A stretch of 64,000 bases of DNA from Candidatus Omnitrophota bacterium (lineage in GTDB: Bacteria; Omnitrophota; Gorgyraeia; Zapsychrales; Zapsychraceae), in the NCBI GenBank assembly GCA_020632495.1, contig JACKFL010000005.1, positions 1,860,001-1,924,000 on the forward strand. The letters run 5' to 3'. Below the pieces are notes generated by a model, which saw only the letters and a program-made list of their open reading frames with translations, was not told where the DNA came from and made no database searches. Shown here one piece after another: positions 26,079 to 36,807 of the stretch (position 1 is the stretch's first letter; the number at the start of each line of letters is the position of its first letter). A program made the translations under genes and the position numbers.

Positions 26079-27479
26079 ATGTTACGTACGCATACTTGTG
26101 GAGAATTAACCAAAGAACACGCTGATCAAACAGTGACTCTCTGCGGCTGGGTCGCGGCTAGACGCGATCACGGCAAGCCGATATTTGTTGATATCCGGGA
26201 CCGGTACGGTATTACCCAAGTGGTCTTTCACCCGGCGATTTCCAAGGAGGCCCATGAATTGGTCGGCAAGGTGGGCCCGGAGTTCGTAATCAAAGTGACC
26301 GGAACGGTAACGGTGCGCCCCGACAAGCTGGTGAATCCGGATCTTTCTACCGGTGAAGTGGAAGTCGGCGCCACGGGACTGGAAATTCTCAACAGCAGTT
26401 TGGTGCCGGTCTTCGAAGTGGACGAGCACGTGGAGGTGTCTGAGGACCTGCGTCTGACCTACCGTTATCTGGACATCCGCCGCCGTAAAATGCTTGATTC
26501 CTTGACGACGCGTCACAAGTTGTGCGCGATTATCCACGAGTACATGGACAAAGCAGGTTTCCTGGAGGTCGAAACGCCTGTTCTGACCAAATCGACGCCG
26601 GAAGGGGCCCGTGATTTTCTGGTGCCGGCACGCCTGAATGAAGGCAAGTTCTTTGCTTTACCCCAGTCGCCGCAGTTATTTAAGCAAATGTTGATGGTTT
26701 CGGGTATCGACAAGTACTACCAAATCGTCAAGTGCTTCCGCGACGAGGACCTCCGGGCGGATCGTCAGCCCGAATTTACCCAGCTGGATATGGAGATGTC
26801 CTTTGTGGAGGAGAACGATGTGTTCAACGTCACGGAGCGTCTGTTTCAACGGATCTTTAAGGAAATCAAGGGTATCGATATCCCGGTGCCATTTCCGCGC
26901 ATGACGCACCGCGAGGCCAAGGAAAAATACAACAGCGACAAGCCGGATTTGCGCAAGGAAGGGGAGGAGTTTAATCTGACCTGGATTGTGGATTTCCCCA
27001 TGTTCAAGTACAATCAGGAGGAGCAGCGCTGGGAAAGCGAACACCACCCGTTCACCTCTATCAAGGAGGAGGACCTGAAGTATTTGGAAAGCGGGGAGTA
27101 CGACAAGGTGCGTGCCCGGTCCTATGATCTGGTCCTCAACGGCAACGAGATTGGCAGCGGCTCGGTCCGTATCCACAAAAAGGATATGCAAAAGAAAATT
27201 TTTGATATAATAGGTTTCAGCGATCAAGAGGCTCAGAAACGGTTTGGATTTTTGCTCCGGGCTTTCGAGTACGGAGCTCCTCCGCATGCGGGCGCGGCGT
27301 ACGGCGTCGATCGCCTGGTCGCCATCTTGACCGGTTTGGATTCCATCCGCGATACCATAGCTTTTCCCAAGACTCAGAAAGGCAACTGTCTGATCACCGA
27401 TGCGCCTTCCGAGATCGACAACAAACAACTATTGGATTTGGGGCTGATGGCTTTAAAAAAAGGAGACGACGATGCGTAA
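26079..27479 (+). CDS. aspS: aspartyl-tRNA synthetase lacking the GAD insertion
   Basis: A 466-residue class II synthetase; bacterial AspRS is usually near 590. N-terminal OB fold (LCGWVAARRDHG, VDIRDRYGITQVVF), flipping loop and motif 2 region CFRDEDLRADRQPEFTQLD, and motif 3 GAAYGVDRLVA are intact. Between YNSDKPDLR and WIVDFPMF, where bacterial enzymes carry the roughly 120-residue GAD domain, there are only about 12 residues. Catalytic blocks are therefore complete but the bacterial-specific insertion is missing. Whether the enzyme charges only tRNA-Asp or also tRNA-Asn cannot be read here. Overlaps the LysM gene by 8 nt. Confidence 0.95.
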   Translation: MLRTHTCGELTKEHADQTVTLCGWVAARRDHGKPIFVDIRDRYGITQVVFHPAISKEAHELVGKVGPEFVIKVTGTVTVRPDKLVNPDLSTGEVEVGATGLEILNSSLVPVFEVDEHVEVSEDLRLTYRYLDIRRRKMLDSLTTRHKLCAIIHEYMDKAGFLEVETPVLTKSTPEGARDFLVPARLNEGKFFALPQSPQLFKQMLMVSGIDKYYQIVKCFRDEDLRADRQPEFTQLDMEMSFVEENDVFNVTERLFQRIFKEIKGIDIPVPFPRMTHREAKEKYNSDKPDLRKEGEEFNLTWIVDFPMFKYNQEEQRWESEHHPFTSIKEEDLKYLESGEYDKVRARSYDLVLNGNEIGSGSVRIHKKDMQKKIFDIIGFSDQEAQKRFGFLLRAFEYGAPPHAGAAYGVDRLVAILTGLDSIRDTIAFPKTQKGNCLITDAPSEIDNKQLLDLGLMALKKGDDDA

Positions 27480-28086
27480 CATCACCGCGAAGGGATTGAT
27501 TATTTTTACGGGTTTGTTCACCTTGTCGGCATGCAAAAGCCTGGCGCCGGATGTTCAGGTGCGGGCATATCAGCAGGATAAGCAGCGGCTCGATCAGATC
27601 GTGGATGGGACCGTCGGCAACTGGCAGAATGCTCCGCAGGCCCAGGCCAACCGGACCAAGGATACCCGCAAAGTCTACTTCGTAGAATTTACCAAAGAGC
27701 CGCCCAGCGCACCCAACCTGGATTATTTGGTGCAATCCGACGAGATGCAGGATGAGATCGCGCCGGAACCGGTCCGCGATAACCGCAATAATTTTGCCAG
27801 CACGCGGCGTCAGCCGGAACCCCGCGCCGCCGAAAGCGGGCTGCGCCGTCCCAAACTGGACATCCCGAAATTCGAGGACGAGGAGACGTACCGGGATGAT
27901 TCGTATGAGACTAAGCTGTCCTTTGAGAACTACAAGGTTCAAAAGAATGACACGCTACAGAAGATTTCCAAGAAGTTCTATAACTCCTACAGCAAGTGGA
28001 AGCAGATTTACGACGCCAACCGCGACGTGATCTCAAACCCCGACGTTCTGCAACCGGGTACAAGCATCAAAATACCGGTCCAGTAA
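27472..28086 (+). CDS. LysM-domain lipoprotein
   Basis: A 204-residue lipoprotein: lipobox LSAC with Cys at residue 21, a charged, Pro/Arg-rich linker (about 50-145) and one C-terminal LysM domain (YKVQKNDTLQKISKKFYNS, ending in LQPGTSIKIPVQ, about 153-203) that binds the glycan backbone of peptidoglycan. Most likely anchors an envelope lipid layer to the cell wall. It overlaps the end of aspS by 8 nt and is 23 nt upstream of phoH. Confidence 0.88.
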   Translation: MRNITAKGLIIFTGLFTLSACKSLAPDVQVRAYQQDKQRLDQIVDGTVGNWQNAPQAQANRTKDTRKVYFVEFTKEPPSAPNLDYLVQSDEMQDEIAPEPVRDNRNNFASTRRQPEPRAAESGLRRPKLDIPKFEDEETYRDDSYETKLSFENYKVQKNDTLQKISKKFYNSYSKWKQIYDANRDVISNPDVLQPGTSIKIPVQ

Positions 28087-28109
28087 TTTGCAACCCCCCG
28101 ATCTCATTT

Positions 28110-29060
28110 ATGGAACGAACTTTTCAATTTGACAGTAACCGCGAGCTTCAAATCCTCTGCGGCCGCTACGACGAAAATTTGCGTCTGATCGAAAGTGAAA
28201 TGGACGTGGTGATCACGCAGAAAAGCAGCGGTCTGAACATCAGCGGCAAGCGTCAGCAGGTCGACAAAACCGTGGAGTTGTTCGATTATCTGCGGGGGAT
28301 GATCGCCGAGGGTTCCGAGATCAAGAAGCGCGATATCAGTTACGCGGTGCGCCTGGCGCAGCCGGACGAGGGTATCGACTTCAAGAAACTGGCCAAGGAG
28401 CGCATCGACGTCACCGTGAAAGGCAAGCTGGTGACGCCGAAATCCAAAGGACAGATGGAATATGTGGAGGCGATCAAGCATAATGATATCGTCTTCGGGA
28501 TGGGGCCGGCCGGAACTGGCAAGACGTATCTCGCCATGGCGATGGCGGTCAATGCGTTCAAGAAGGGGTTGGTCCGGCGCATTATCTTGACGCGCCCGGC
28601 GATCGAGGCCGGGGAAAATCTCGGATTCCTGCCGGGGGATATGATTGAAAAGGTTTCACCCTACCTGCGGCCGCTGTACGACGCCATCTACGAAATGATG
28701 GACGCCGTGAAGGTCGAAGAGCTGTCCGAGCAAGGGCTGATAGAAGTCGCCCCGTTGGCCTTCATGCGCGGGCGGACCTTGAACGATGCCTTTGTCATTC
28801 TGGATGAGGCACAGAACTCCACGCCTTTTCAGATGAAGATGTTTTTGACGCGGCTGGGATTCGATTCCAAGACCGTGATCACCGGGGATATCACGCAAAG
28901 CGATCTGCCGAAGGGGACCGATAATGGATTGGTGGATGCGGCCCGCGTGTTAAAGGGGATTAAGGGAATTGAATTTGTCCAGCTGACCGGTCGGGATGTC
29001 GTTCGTCACGAGCTGGTCCAGCGGATCATTGAAGCTTATGAGCGCCCTCAAAAAAAGTAG
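28110..29060 (+). CDS. phoH: PhoH-family ATPase
   Basis: A 316-residue cytoplasmic P-loop protein. An N-terminal KH-like RNA-binding segment (LNISGKRQQVDKTVELFDYL) precedes the PhoH domain with Walker A GPAGTGKTYLA (about residues 133-143), RPAIEAGENLGFLPGD and Walker B FVILDEAQN. The start at 28110 (MERTFQFDSN) is chosen because it matches the family; the longer frame from 27996 would overlap the LysM gene. No Shine-Dalgarno sequence is visible. Followed by an HD protein and ybeY, the conserved phoH-pgpH-ybeY order. Confidence 0.93.
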   Translation: MERTFQFDSNRELQILCGRYDENLRLIESEMDVVITQKSSGLNISGKRQQVDKTVELFDYLRGMIAEGSEIKKRDISYAVRLAQPDEGIDFKKLAKERIDVTVKGKLVTPKSKGQMEYVEAIKHNDIVFGMGPAGTGKTYLAMAMAVNAFKKGLVRRIILTRPAIEAGENLGFLPGDMIEKVSPYLRPLYDAIYEMMDAVKVEELSEQGLIEVAPLAFMRGRTLNDAFVILDEAQNSTPFQMKMFLTRLGFDSKTVITGDITQSDLPKGTDNGLVDAARVLKGIKGIEFVQLTGRDVVRHELVQRIIEAYERPQKK

Positions 29061-30546
29061 CGACGACATCCGGACCAGCATTTACCGGGTCGGGATTTCG
29101 GCGCTCTTCATTGCCGGACTCACACTATTCTGCAAGGCCTTGGGTTACAGTCTCATCATACCCTTGCTGCTTTTTCTGCTTGGATTTCACCTCAAATTCT
29201 CGGATACGGCGGACGCGCGCCGTTTCCTCCATCTGGGGCTGCTGCTGGTCCTGGCCGTTTTTGCGGCCCATACCATATCGACCTACAGCGATTTTTCCAT
29301 TTACTATGTGCCGGTTCCGGCCGTCGGTCTGCTGACGATGCTGCTGTTCAACAGCCGCCGGTTGGCATTCGTCATGTCGTTCGCCGCCAGTACCCTGGTC
29401 AGTCTGATTCTTAACGGCGGTTTTGAAATGATGCTGACGTTTCTGATGGGAAGCCTTGTGGGTGCGTATTCGGTGCGCGAGGCGCGTACGCGCGGACAGT
29501 TGATCCTGGCCGGGCTCTTTATCGCGGTCATGCAGGTTGTTTGTATTCTCCTGATGAACCCGCGTCCCGAGCTGTTGGTCTCAAAACCGTTTTTCGATCA
29601 ATTCCTGCTGCCGTTATTTCTCAACGGATTTATCTGCGCGTTTATCGTCGCAGCCACGCTCAAGATCTTCGAGTATCTGTTCGGTGTCCTGACCAATTTC
29701 AGTCTCTTGGAGCTGTCTGATTTCAATCAGCCATTGCTGAAGCGGATGATTATGGAAGCCCCCGGTACCTATCATCACAGTCTGGTGGTCAGCAATCTGG
29801 CGGAAGCCGCCGCGGACGCGATCGGCGCCCACGCGCTGTTGACGCGAGTGGGGGCTTATTATCATGATATCGGTAAGATGGTCAAGCCCGAATACTTTAC
29901 CGAGAATCAGATGATGGGATCCAATAAACACGACAATATCGAACCCTCCATGAGCCGGCTGGTTATCCTGAATCACGTTAAGGAGGGGATTGAACTGGCG
30001 AAAAAGAACAACTTGAATCCCGCGCTGATCGATTTCATTCCGCAGCATCACGGGACGAGTCTCATCTATTATTTTTACCAGAAATCGGTGGAGGAGGCGG
30101 CAGATGGCGAGGTCGTTGACGAAGACATCTTTCGCTATCCCGGCCCGAAGCCGCAGTCCCGCGAGACTGCCATCACACTGCTGGCGGATTCAGTGGAAGG
30201 GGCCACGCGCGCCCTGGACGATCCCAATCCGTCCAACATCGAAATGACGGTCAAGAAAGTCGTAAATAATAAATTCATCGACGGCCAGCTGGATGAGTGC
30301 CCGCTGACTTTAAAGGAAATCGAGAAGATTTCGTCAACTTTTATCCGCATCCTTACCGCGATGTACCACGGCCGCGTCAAGTACCCGGAGAAAAAGAACG
30401 GCGCGGACAAGACCGGTGCGAAGAAAAACAGGAGTGCTTTCAAGGATGGAAATCGACATAACCGATCAGCAGAAGAAGCTCCCGCTCAAGATCAGCAGCA
30501 TCCAGACGAACGTCGAGACGATCCTCCGCCATCTGAAAATACGTAA
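29038..30546 (+). CDS. membrane HD-domain phosphohydrolase (PgpH/YqfF-like), short form
   Basis: A 502-residue protein with about six or seven hydrophobic segments in residues 15-215 and a cytoplasmic HD domain. Metal-ligand motifs GTYHHSL, YYHDIGK, NHVKEG and PQHHGTSL are present, then a conserved LLADSVEGATR. PgpH-type enzymes hydrolyse c-di-AMP. The family is usually near 700 residues with a large extracytoplasmic 7TMR-HDED domain, which is absent here. The last 50 residues are polar and low-complexity, and overlap ybeY by 101 nt. Gene order between phoH and ybeY supports the PgpH assignment. Confidence 0.88.
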   Translation: MSALKKSSDDIRTSIYRVGISALFIAGLTLFCKALGYSLIIPLLLFLLGFHLKFSDTADARRFLHLGLLLVLAVFAAHTISTYSDFSIYYVPVPAVGLLTMLLFNSRRLAFVMSFAASTLVSLILNGGFEMMLTFLMGSLVGAYSVREARTRGQLILAGLFIAVMQVVCILLMNPRPELLVSKPFFDQFLLPLFLNGFICAFIVAATLKIFEYLFGVLTNFSLLELSDFNQPLLKRMIMEAPGTYHHSLVVSNLAEAAADAIGAHALLTRVGAYYHDIGKMVKPEYFTENQMMGSNKHDNIEPSMSRLVILNHVKEGIELAKKNNLNPALIDFIPQHHGTSLIYYFYQKSVEEAADGEVVDEDIFRYPGPKPQSRETAITLLADSVEGATRALDDPNPSNIEMTVKKVVNNKFIDGQLDECPLTLKEIEKISSTFIRILTAMYHGRVKYPEKKNGADKTGAKKNRSAFKDGNRHNRSAEEAPAQDQQHPDERRDDPPPSENT

Positions 30547-30913
30547 GGCCGATCTTTCCCTCGCCTTCGTCTCCAGCCAAAAAATCAGAGCGCTTAATAT
30601 AAAATACCTCAACCGCGCGCATACGACCGATGTGTTGGCCTTCGACCTTTCATCCGGCGAAGACGGACCCGGGGTGCTGACTGGGGAGGTCATTATCTCA
30701 ACGGACGCCGTTGTGCAGAATGCGCGCCGCTTCGGGACGACCCCCGCCTCGGAACTCGCGCTCTACATTATTCACGGTATCCTGCATCTGACCGGGTACG
30801 ATGATCATGCTGCTGCCGACCGGGAGCGTATGCGCGCCAAAGAGCAGGAAGTCCTGCGTGCGCTCGGCGAGCGGCCGGCCGCGGCCCTGCGAAAGTCTTC
30901 GAAGTCATCATGA
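30446..30913 (+). CDS. ybeY: endoribonuclease YbeY (rRNA maturation factor)
   Basis: A 155-residue zinc-dependent single-strand endoribonuclease involved in 16S rRNA 3'-end maturation and ribosome quality control. The metal site reads HGILHLTGYDDH: two His four apart as usual, with one extra Asp before the third His compared with the classic HGxLHLxGYDH, a variant also known from other bacteria. Start at ATG 30446 (MEIDITDQQKKLPL). It lies in a different frame over the last 101 nt of the HD-protein gene and ends in an ATGA overlap with recO. Confidence 0.92.
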   Translation: MEIDITDQQKKLPLKISSIQTNVETILRHLKIRKADLSLAFVSSQKIRALNIKYLNRAHTTDVLAFDLSSGEDGPGVLTGEVIISTDAVVQNARRFGTTPASELALYIIHGILHLTGYDDHAAADRERMRAKEQEVLRALGERPAAALRKSSKSS

Positions 30914-31644
30914 TTCCCAAAACCGAAGCCATCGTCCTTAAGTCTTTCGACTACCGGGAGACCAGCCGCATTGTAACTTTCTTTACGAAGGACCACGGCA
31001 AGATCACGGCCGTCATGAAGGGGATCCGCAAGGATCCGCGAAAATTCGGCAGTTCCGTCGACAAATATTCGGTCAATGATCTGGTTTATTATCATTACCG
31101 CCAGTCGGATCTGCATCTGGTCAGCCAATGTGATCTCAAACAATACTTCTTTCGCGTCAGGGATGACTATCAGCGCAACGTGACCGCCAATTACGCGCTC
31201 GAACTGGTGAATAAGATCATGCCGGCGGAGCAGGTCAATAAGGAAGTCTATGATCTGTTGCTCCAATTCCTGGAGCGCCTGCAGGACGAAAAGGATCTGG
31301 AGCGGTTAGTCAATCTGTTCCAGATCAAGATGCTCCGGTATTCCGGTTTCAGTCCGCACTTGGACAGCTGCGTGCGCTGCCGGCGGCCGGTTCAGGGAAA
31401 GGTGCGGTTCAGCATGGCAGGCGGCGGACTGGTGTGTCCGGACTGCCCGACGACAGAAACCAGTTTTACGCTGATATCCCGCGGAACTGTCTCGACGATC
31501 ATCCACTTTGAAAAGGAATCGTGGCAGGACTGTTTACGGCTGGGGTTGGCCGCTAAGGTGCGCGCGGAATTGAAGTATATCCTGCATAACTTTCTAGAGT
31601 ATCACCTCGAACAACCTGTCAAATCTTCCAAATTCCTGCGCTAA
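30910..31644 (+). CDS. recO: DNA repair protein RecO
   Basis: A 244-residue recombination mediator that helps load RecA onto SSB-coated single-stranded DNA. N-terminal OB fold (TEAIVLKSFDYRETSRIVTFF), helical middle, and a C4 zinc finger with CVRC (about residues 156-159) and CPDC (about 177-180). The start ATG shares bases with the ybeY stop (ATGA), so the two are coupled. Convergent with, and overlapping by 4 nt, the membrane protein gene on the minus strand. Confidence 0.95.
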   Translation: MIPKTEAIVLKSFDYRETSRIVTFFTKDHGKITAVMKGIRKDPRKFGSSVDKYSVNDLVYYHYRQSDLHLVSQCDLKQYFFRVRDDYQRNVTANYALELVNKIMPAEQVNKEVYDLLLQFLERLQDEKDLERLVNLFQIKMLRYSGFSPHLDSCVRCRRPVQGKVRFSMAGGGLVCPDCPTTETSFTLISRGTVSTIIHFEKESWQDCLRLGLAAKVRAELKYILHNFLEYHLEQPVKSSKFLR

Positions 31645-33232
31645 TCTTTTCGCAAATAGTTGAGGGGGCCGTCGGCCGTATAAAGCTGCGGCAGATTGAC
31701 GATAAGTGTGGGGAAGGTGCCGTGAATCGGTGTAGAGCGTGCACCGCCGGTGATCAGGACATGATAGGCGCGTTTTGCGCCGGACTTGTCGGTCAGGACG
31801 AGGCTCATCTGCTGCTGCCGCACATCGTATTCCAGATGTTCGATCCGGTAGAGTCCTTTGGCTCGTTCCCGGATTCCCGCCATCACCAGGCCGACCAAAT
31901 CCCCGCGAAAACTCGCCGTGGGGCCGCCGAATTCGTCGTATCGGTTATCCAACGTCCTGCGGTCCGGCCGATAGACGTGGACCCGTCCGAACTGGAAGAC
32001 ATCCCTGCGTCGCATCTCGTCGCTGATCTGCCGGGTCTCCATCCGGCTGGGATAGACGCGGTATTGAATTAAGGTGTGGCGCGCCGCGGCCAGGGCCGTT
32101 AATCCCGCAATCAGCAGAGCTGCATTAAGGGCCGGTAAGACGGTCCGACTCGGCAATCGTTCGCAGCACCACAATCCGGCGGCAAACCAATACACCAGGA
32201 TGACGGAACTCAAGGCGATGCAGCAGCGATAAAACGGGGCATCGCTGACCGCCAGCAGGTTCGTACTGAAGCTGAGGATCAGGATCCCCGCGAGCAGGGA
32301 CGCCCGCAGGACGACCGCCGACGGGGAACGGCGCCAGAGTGATATCGCCGCGGCGCAGCCGATCAGCAACACCCCGGCGGCTGATAGGGCGGTTAAAGGG
32401 GCGGAAGGAAATATGTTCCACAAGTTTAGCGCGTTGACCAACGGTTCCGACAGAAACCAGGCCGCCTTTCTTCCGATGGCCGTGTTCAGTTCGTACGGAT
32501 TGTAGAAACCGAGCTGGGCGGGGGGGTGCAGGTGGCGGGTGGCCTTAAGGATCAATGCGTACAACCCCATGCCGGCGGCGCCGGTCCCGATGAGGACAGC
32601 CGCCTTTAGAGTGAAAGTTTTCCCCGGAGATCCCGGAAAGCGAACCAGGATCATGGCCGCGCCGGCCCAGTAAAACATTGCCGTGGACGGATGCGTGGCG
32701 ATAGCCGAGAGCAAAAAGAGCAGTGCGAGCCACAATCGCCAACTCGTCACGGCCCGCCGGGGACTTTCCTCCGGGATGCCGTCGGCACAGGTCGCGGCCA
32801 GCAGTGCCAGTAGGACGCCGGTCAGCTGGAACGCATAGCCGGCCATAGCGACCAGGATCTGAAAAGAGGGCAGCGTCACGATGAGCGCGGACAACACTGA
32901 CGCCGGGCCGGACGGCCAGCCGTTTCGCCGCAGCAGCCGCCGCATGAGATAGACGCAAACGAGAACCTGCAGGAAGCCGATCCAGCGTATGGCATTCAGA
33001 TCGGCGACATGATTCACCAGCCGTCCTTGTAAGGCGTAAACCGGCGCGCCCACAAAGCGGCCGATTGCCAGGCTTAATTGATAACTCTTCGGGTACGGCT
33101 GGTGTGGCGAGGTGAGAAAGAAATTGACATCATCGTGGTAAAAGTAGTGTCCGGTCAGAGCGGGCAGATACACGAACAGGAGGGCGGCCAGGATGAGCAG
33201 AGCGGAAAGCGTGCTGCGGGCGCCGGCGGGCA

Positions 33233-33233
<1 letters not shown>
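31641..33233 (-). CDS. polytopic membrane protein, GT-C/GtrII-like
   Basis: A 530-residue protein with about 11-12 hydrophobic segments in the first 390 residues and a soluble C-terminal domain of about 135. The first extracytoplasmic loop carries HYFYHDDVNFF, an acidic-pair motif in the place where GT-C glycosyltransferases (GtrII-like, PMT-like) have their catalytic Asp. This suggests polyprenyl-phosphate sugar transfer to an envelope target, but the family assignment is tentative. Start set at ATG 33233, which overlaps the helicase stop (TGATG), so the two minus-strand genes are co-transcribed. Confidence 0.7.
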
Positions 33234-35461
<2,228 letters not shown>

Positions 35462-35468
35462 GTTGTGT

Positions 35469-35497
35469 TTTCTAACACAAAACCCCTGGAGTGTCAA
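35469..35497 (-). promoter_or_regulatory. helicase promoter, leaderless geometry
   Basis: Minus strand: TTGACA (35492-35497), 17-nt spacer, TAGAAA (35469-35474), then seven bases and the ATG. Predicted +1 is one base before the start codon; no Shine-Dalgarno sequence. On the plus strand the rest of the 118-nt gap holds weak boxes for dtd (TTGACC 35516-35521; TATTGT 35540-35545; TATTAT 35551-35556). Confidence 0.65.
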
Positions 35498-35579
35498 TAA
35501 ATACGGATTTAGTAATTGACCGATAATCCTTAATTATGTTATTGTCTTACTATTATTAGGGGTATTGGTACTCATCATC

Positions 35580-36017
35580 ATGCGTGCAGTCCTGCAACGA
35601 GTAAAAAAGGCGAAAGTCGAAGTCAATGCCAAGACCGTTGGTGAAATTCAGAGGGGATTGCTGATTTTTCTCGGTGTCGCCAAAGGTGATTCCACGGACG
35701 ACGCTGATTTTCTCTCCCAAAAAATTAGCCAATTGCGCGTATTCGAGGATCAGGAGGGCAAAATGAATTTGTCCGTCAGCGACCTCGATGCTTCCGTTCT
35801 GGTGGTCTCTCAATTTACGCTTTACGGTGATTGCCGTAAAGGCCGCAGGCCGTCTTTTGACCAAGCCGCTCCCCCCGCGCAGGCCGAGCAATTATACGAG
35901 TACTTTGTGGACCGGTTCCGCGGATTCAAAATACCGGTCCAGACCGGTGTTTTCCGGGCGATGATGAAGGTATCCCTTACCAATGACGGCCCTGTGACTT
36001 TCGTGCTGGACAGCTGA
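35580..36017 (+). CDS. dtd: D-aminoacyl-tRNA deacylase
   Basis: A 145-residue DTD that removes D-amino acids (and mischarged Gly) from tRNA. It begins MRAVLQRVKKAKVEV, with the chirality-checking SQFTLYGD at about residues 77-84 and the NDGPVT motif at 135-140 (consensus NxGPVT). The TTG-initiated longer frame from 35565 adds five residues and is not favoured. Four nt before tatD. Confidence 0.95.
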   Translation: MRAVLQRVKKAKVEVNAKTVGEIQRGLLIFLGVAKGDSTDDADFLSQKISQLRVFEDQEGKMNLSVSDLDASVLVVSQFTLYGDCRKGRRPSFDQAAPPAQAEQLYEYFVDRFRGFKIPVQTGVFRAMMKVSLTNDGPVTFVLDS

Positions 36018-36021
36018 ACTC

Positions 36022-36807
36022 ATGAACACGTACGATACCCACGCCCATCTGGATCATCTTGAAAATTTGGACCAAGCCTTAAGCGCGGCCGATCAGGCCG
36101 GAGTAAGGGCGATTGTCGCCGTCAGCATGAATCTTGAGTCGTGCCGCCGTTGTTTGGAGATAAAGCGTCAGGCACCGCGGCCGCCCATATACCTGGGTAT
36201 GGGAATGCATCCCTCGGACGCGAATCCGGCCGATGTGGACGCGATAAAAGATCTGGCCCGCGAGTACCGGGCTGACCTGGCCGTAATCGGAGAAATCGGA
36301 CTCGACTTTTGGTACAAGTGGGTGCGAAAGGACCAGGTCAAGAAGCAGGAACAGCGTACGGTTTACCGCGCTTTGTTGGAACTTGCTGTGGAACTAGATT
36401 TGCCGCCGGTCATACACTCGCGGGGAGTTTGGCGCGAATGCTTTGAAACGGCCCGGGATGTGGGATTGTCCCGCGCGGAATTCCACTGGTACAGCGGGCC
36501 GATCGATGTGCTGAAGGATATTCTGGACGCGGGATATTATATTTCCACCTCACCGAGCGTGGCCTACAGTCCCCAATCGCGCGAGGTGATCGAGTACGCG
36601 CCGCTGGACCGGATCCTGATCGAAACCGACAGCCCTGTGTACTACCGGAATCGTGACACCGGGGAAGAATTTCAGGCGGAGCCGAAGGATGTGTTCCGCA
36701 CGCTGACCGCCGTCAGCGAACTCAAGGAGCTCGACCCCCAGGAGGCGGTCCGTCAGTTCAATCAAAACGCCGAGGACTTTTTTGGCATAGCCGTGGAGGA
36801 CTTATGA
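36022..36807 (+). CDS. TatD-family metal-dependent hydrolase
   Basis: A 261-residue amidohydrolase-fold protein, probably a DNase. Metal ligands: THAHLDH at residues 5-11, a glutamate in GEIGLDF (about 91-97), HSRG (about 133-136) and the final Asp in LIETDSP (about 202-208). It overlaps the next gene by 4 nt and follows dtd by 4 nt. TatD proteins are usually quality-control or 3'-5' nucleases; the actual substrate is unknown. Confidence 0.88.
   Translation: MNTYDTHAHLDHLENLDQALSAADQAGVRAIVAVSMNLESCRRCLEIKRQAPRPPIYLGMGMHPSDANPADVDAIKDLAREYRADLAVIGEIGLDFWYKWVRKDQVKKQEQRTVYRALLELAVELDLPPVIHSRGVWRECFETARDVGLSRAEFHWYSGPIDVLKDILDAGYYISTSPSVAYSPQSREVIEYAPLDRILIETDSPVYYRNRDTGEEFQAEPKDVFRTLTAVSELKELDPQEAVRQFNQNAEDFFGIAVEDL

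Noticed and set aside
28996..29037. Longer start of the HD-domain gene
   Set aside because: Adds 14 residues read out of phase from the end of phoH; the ATG at 29038 matches the membrane protein start better.
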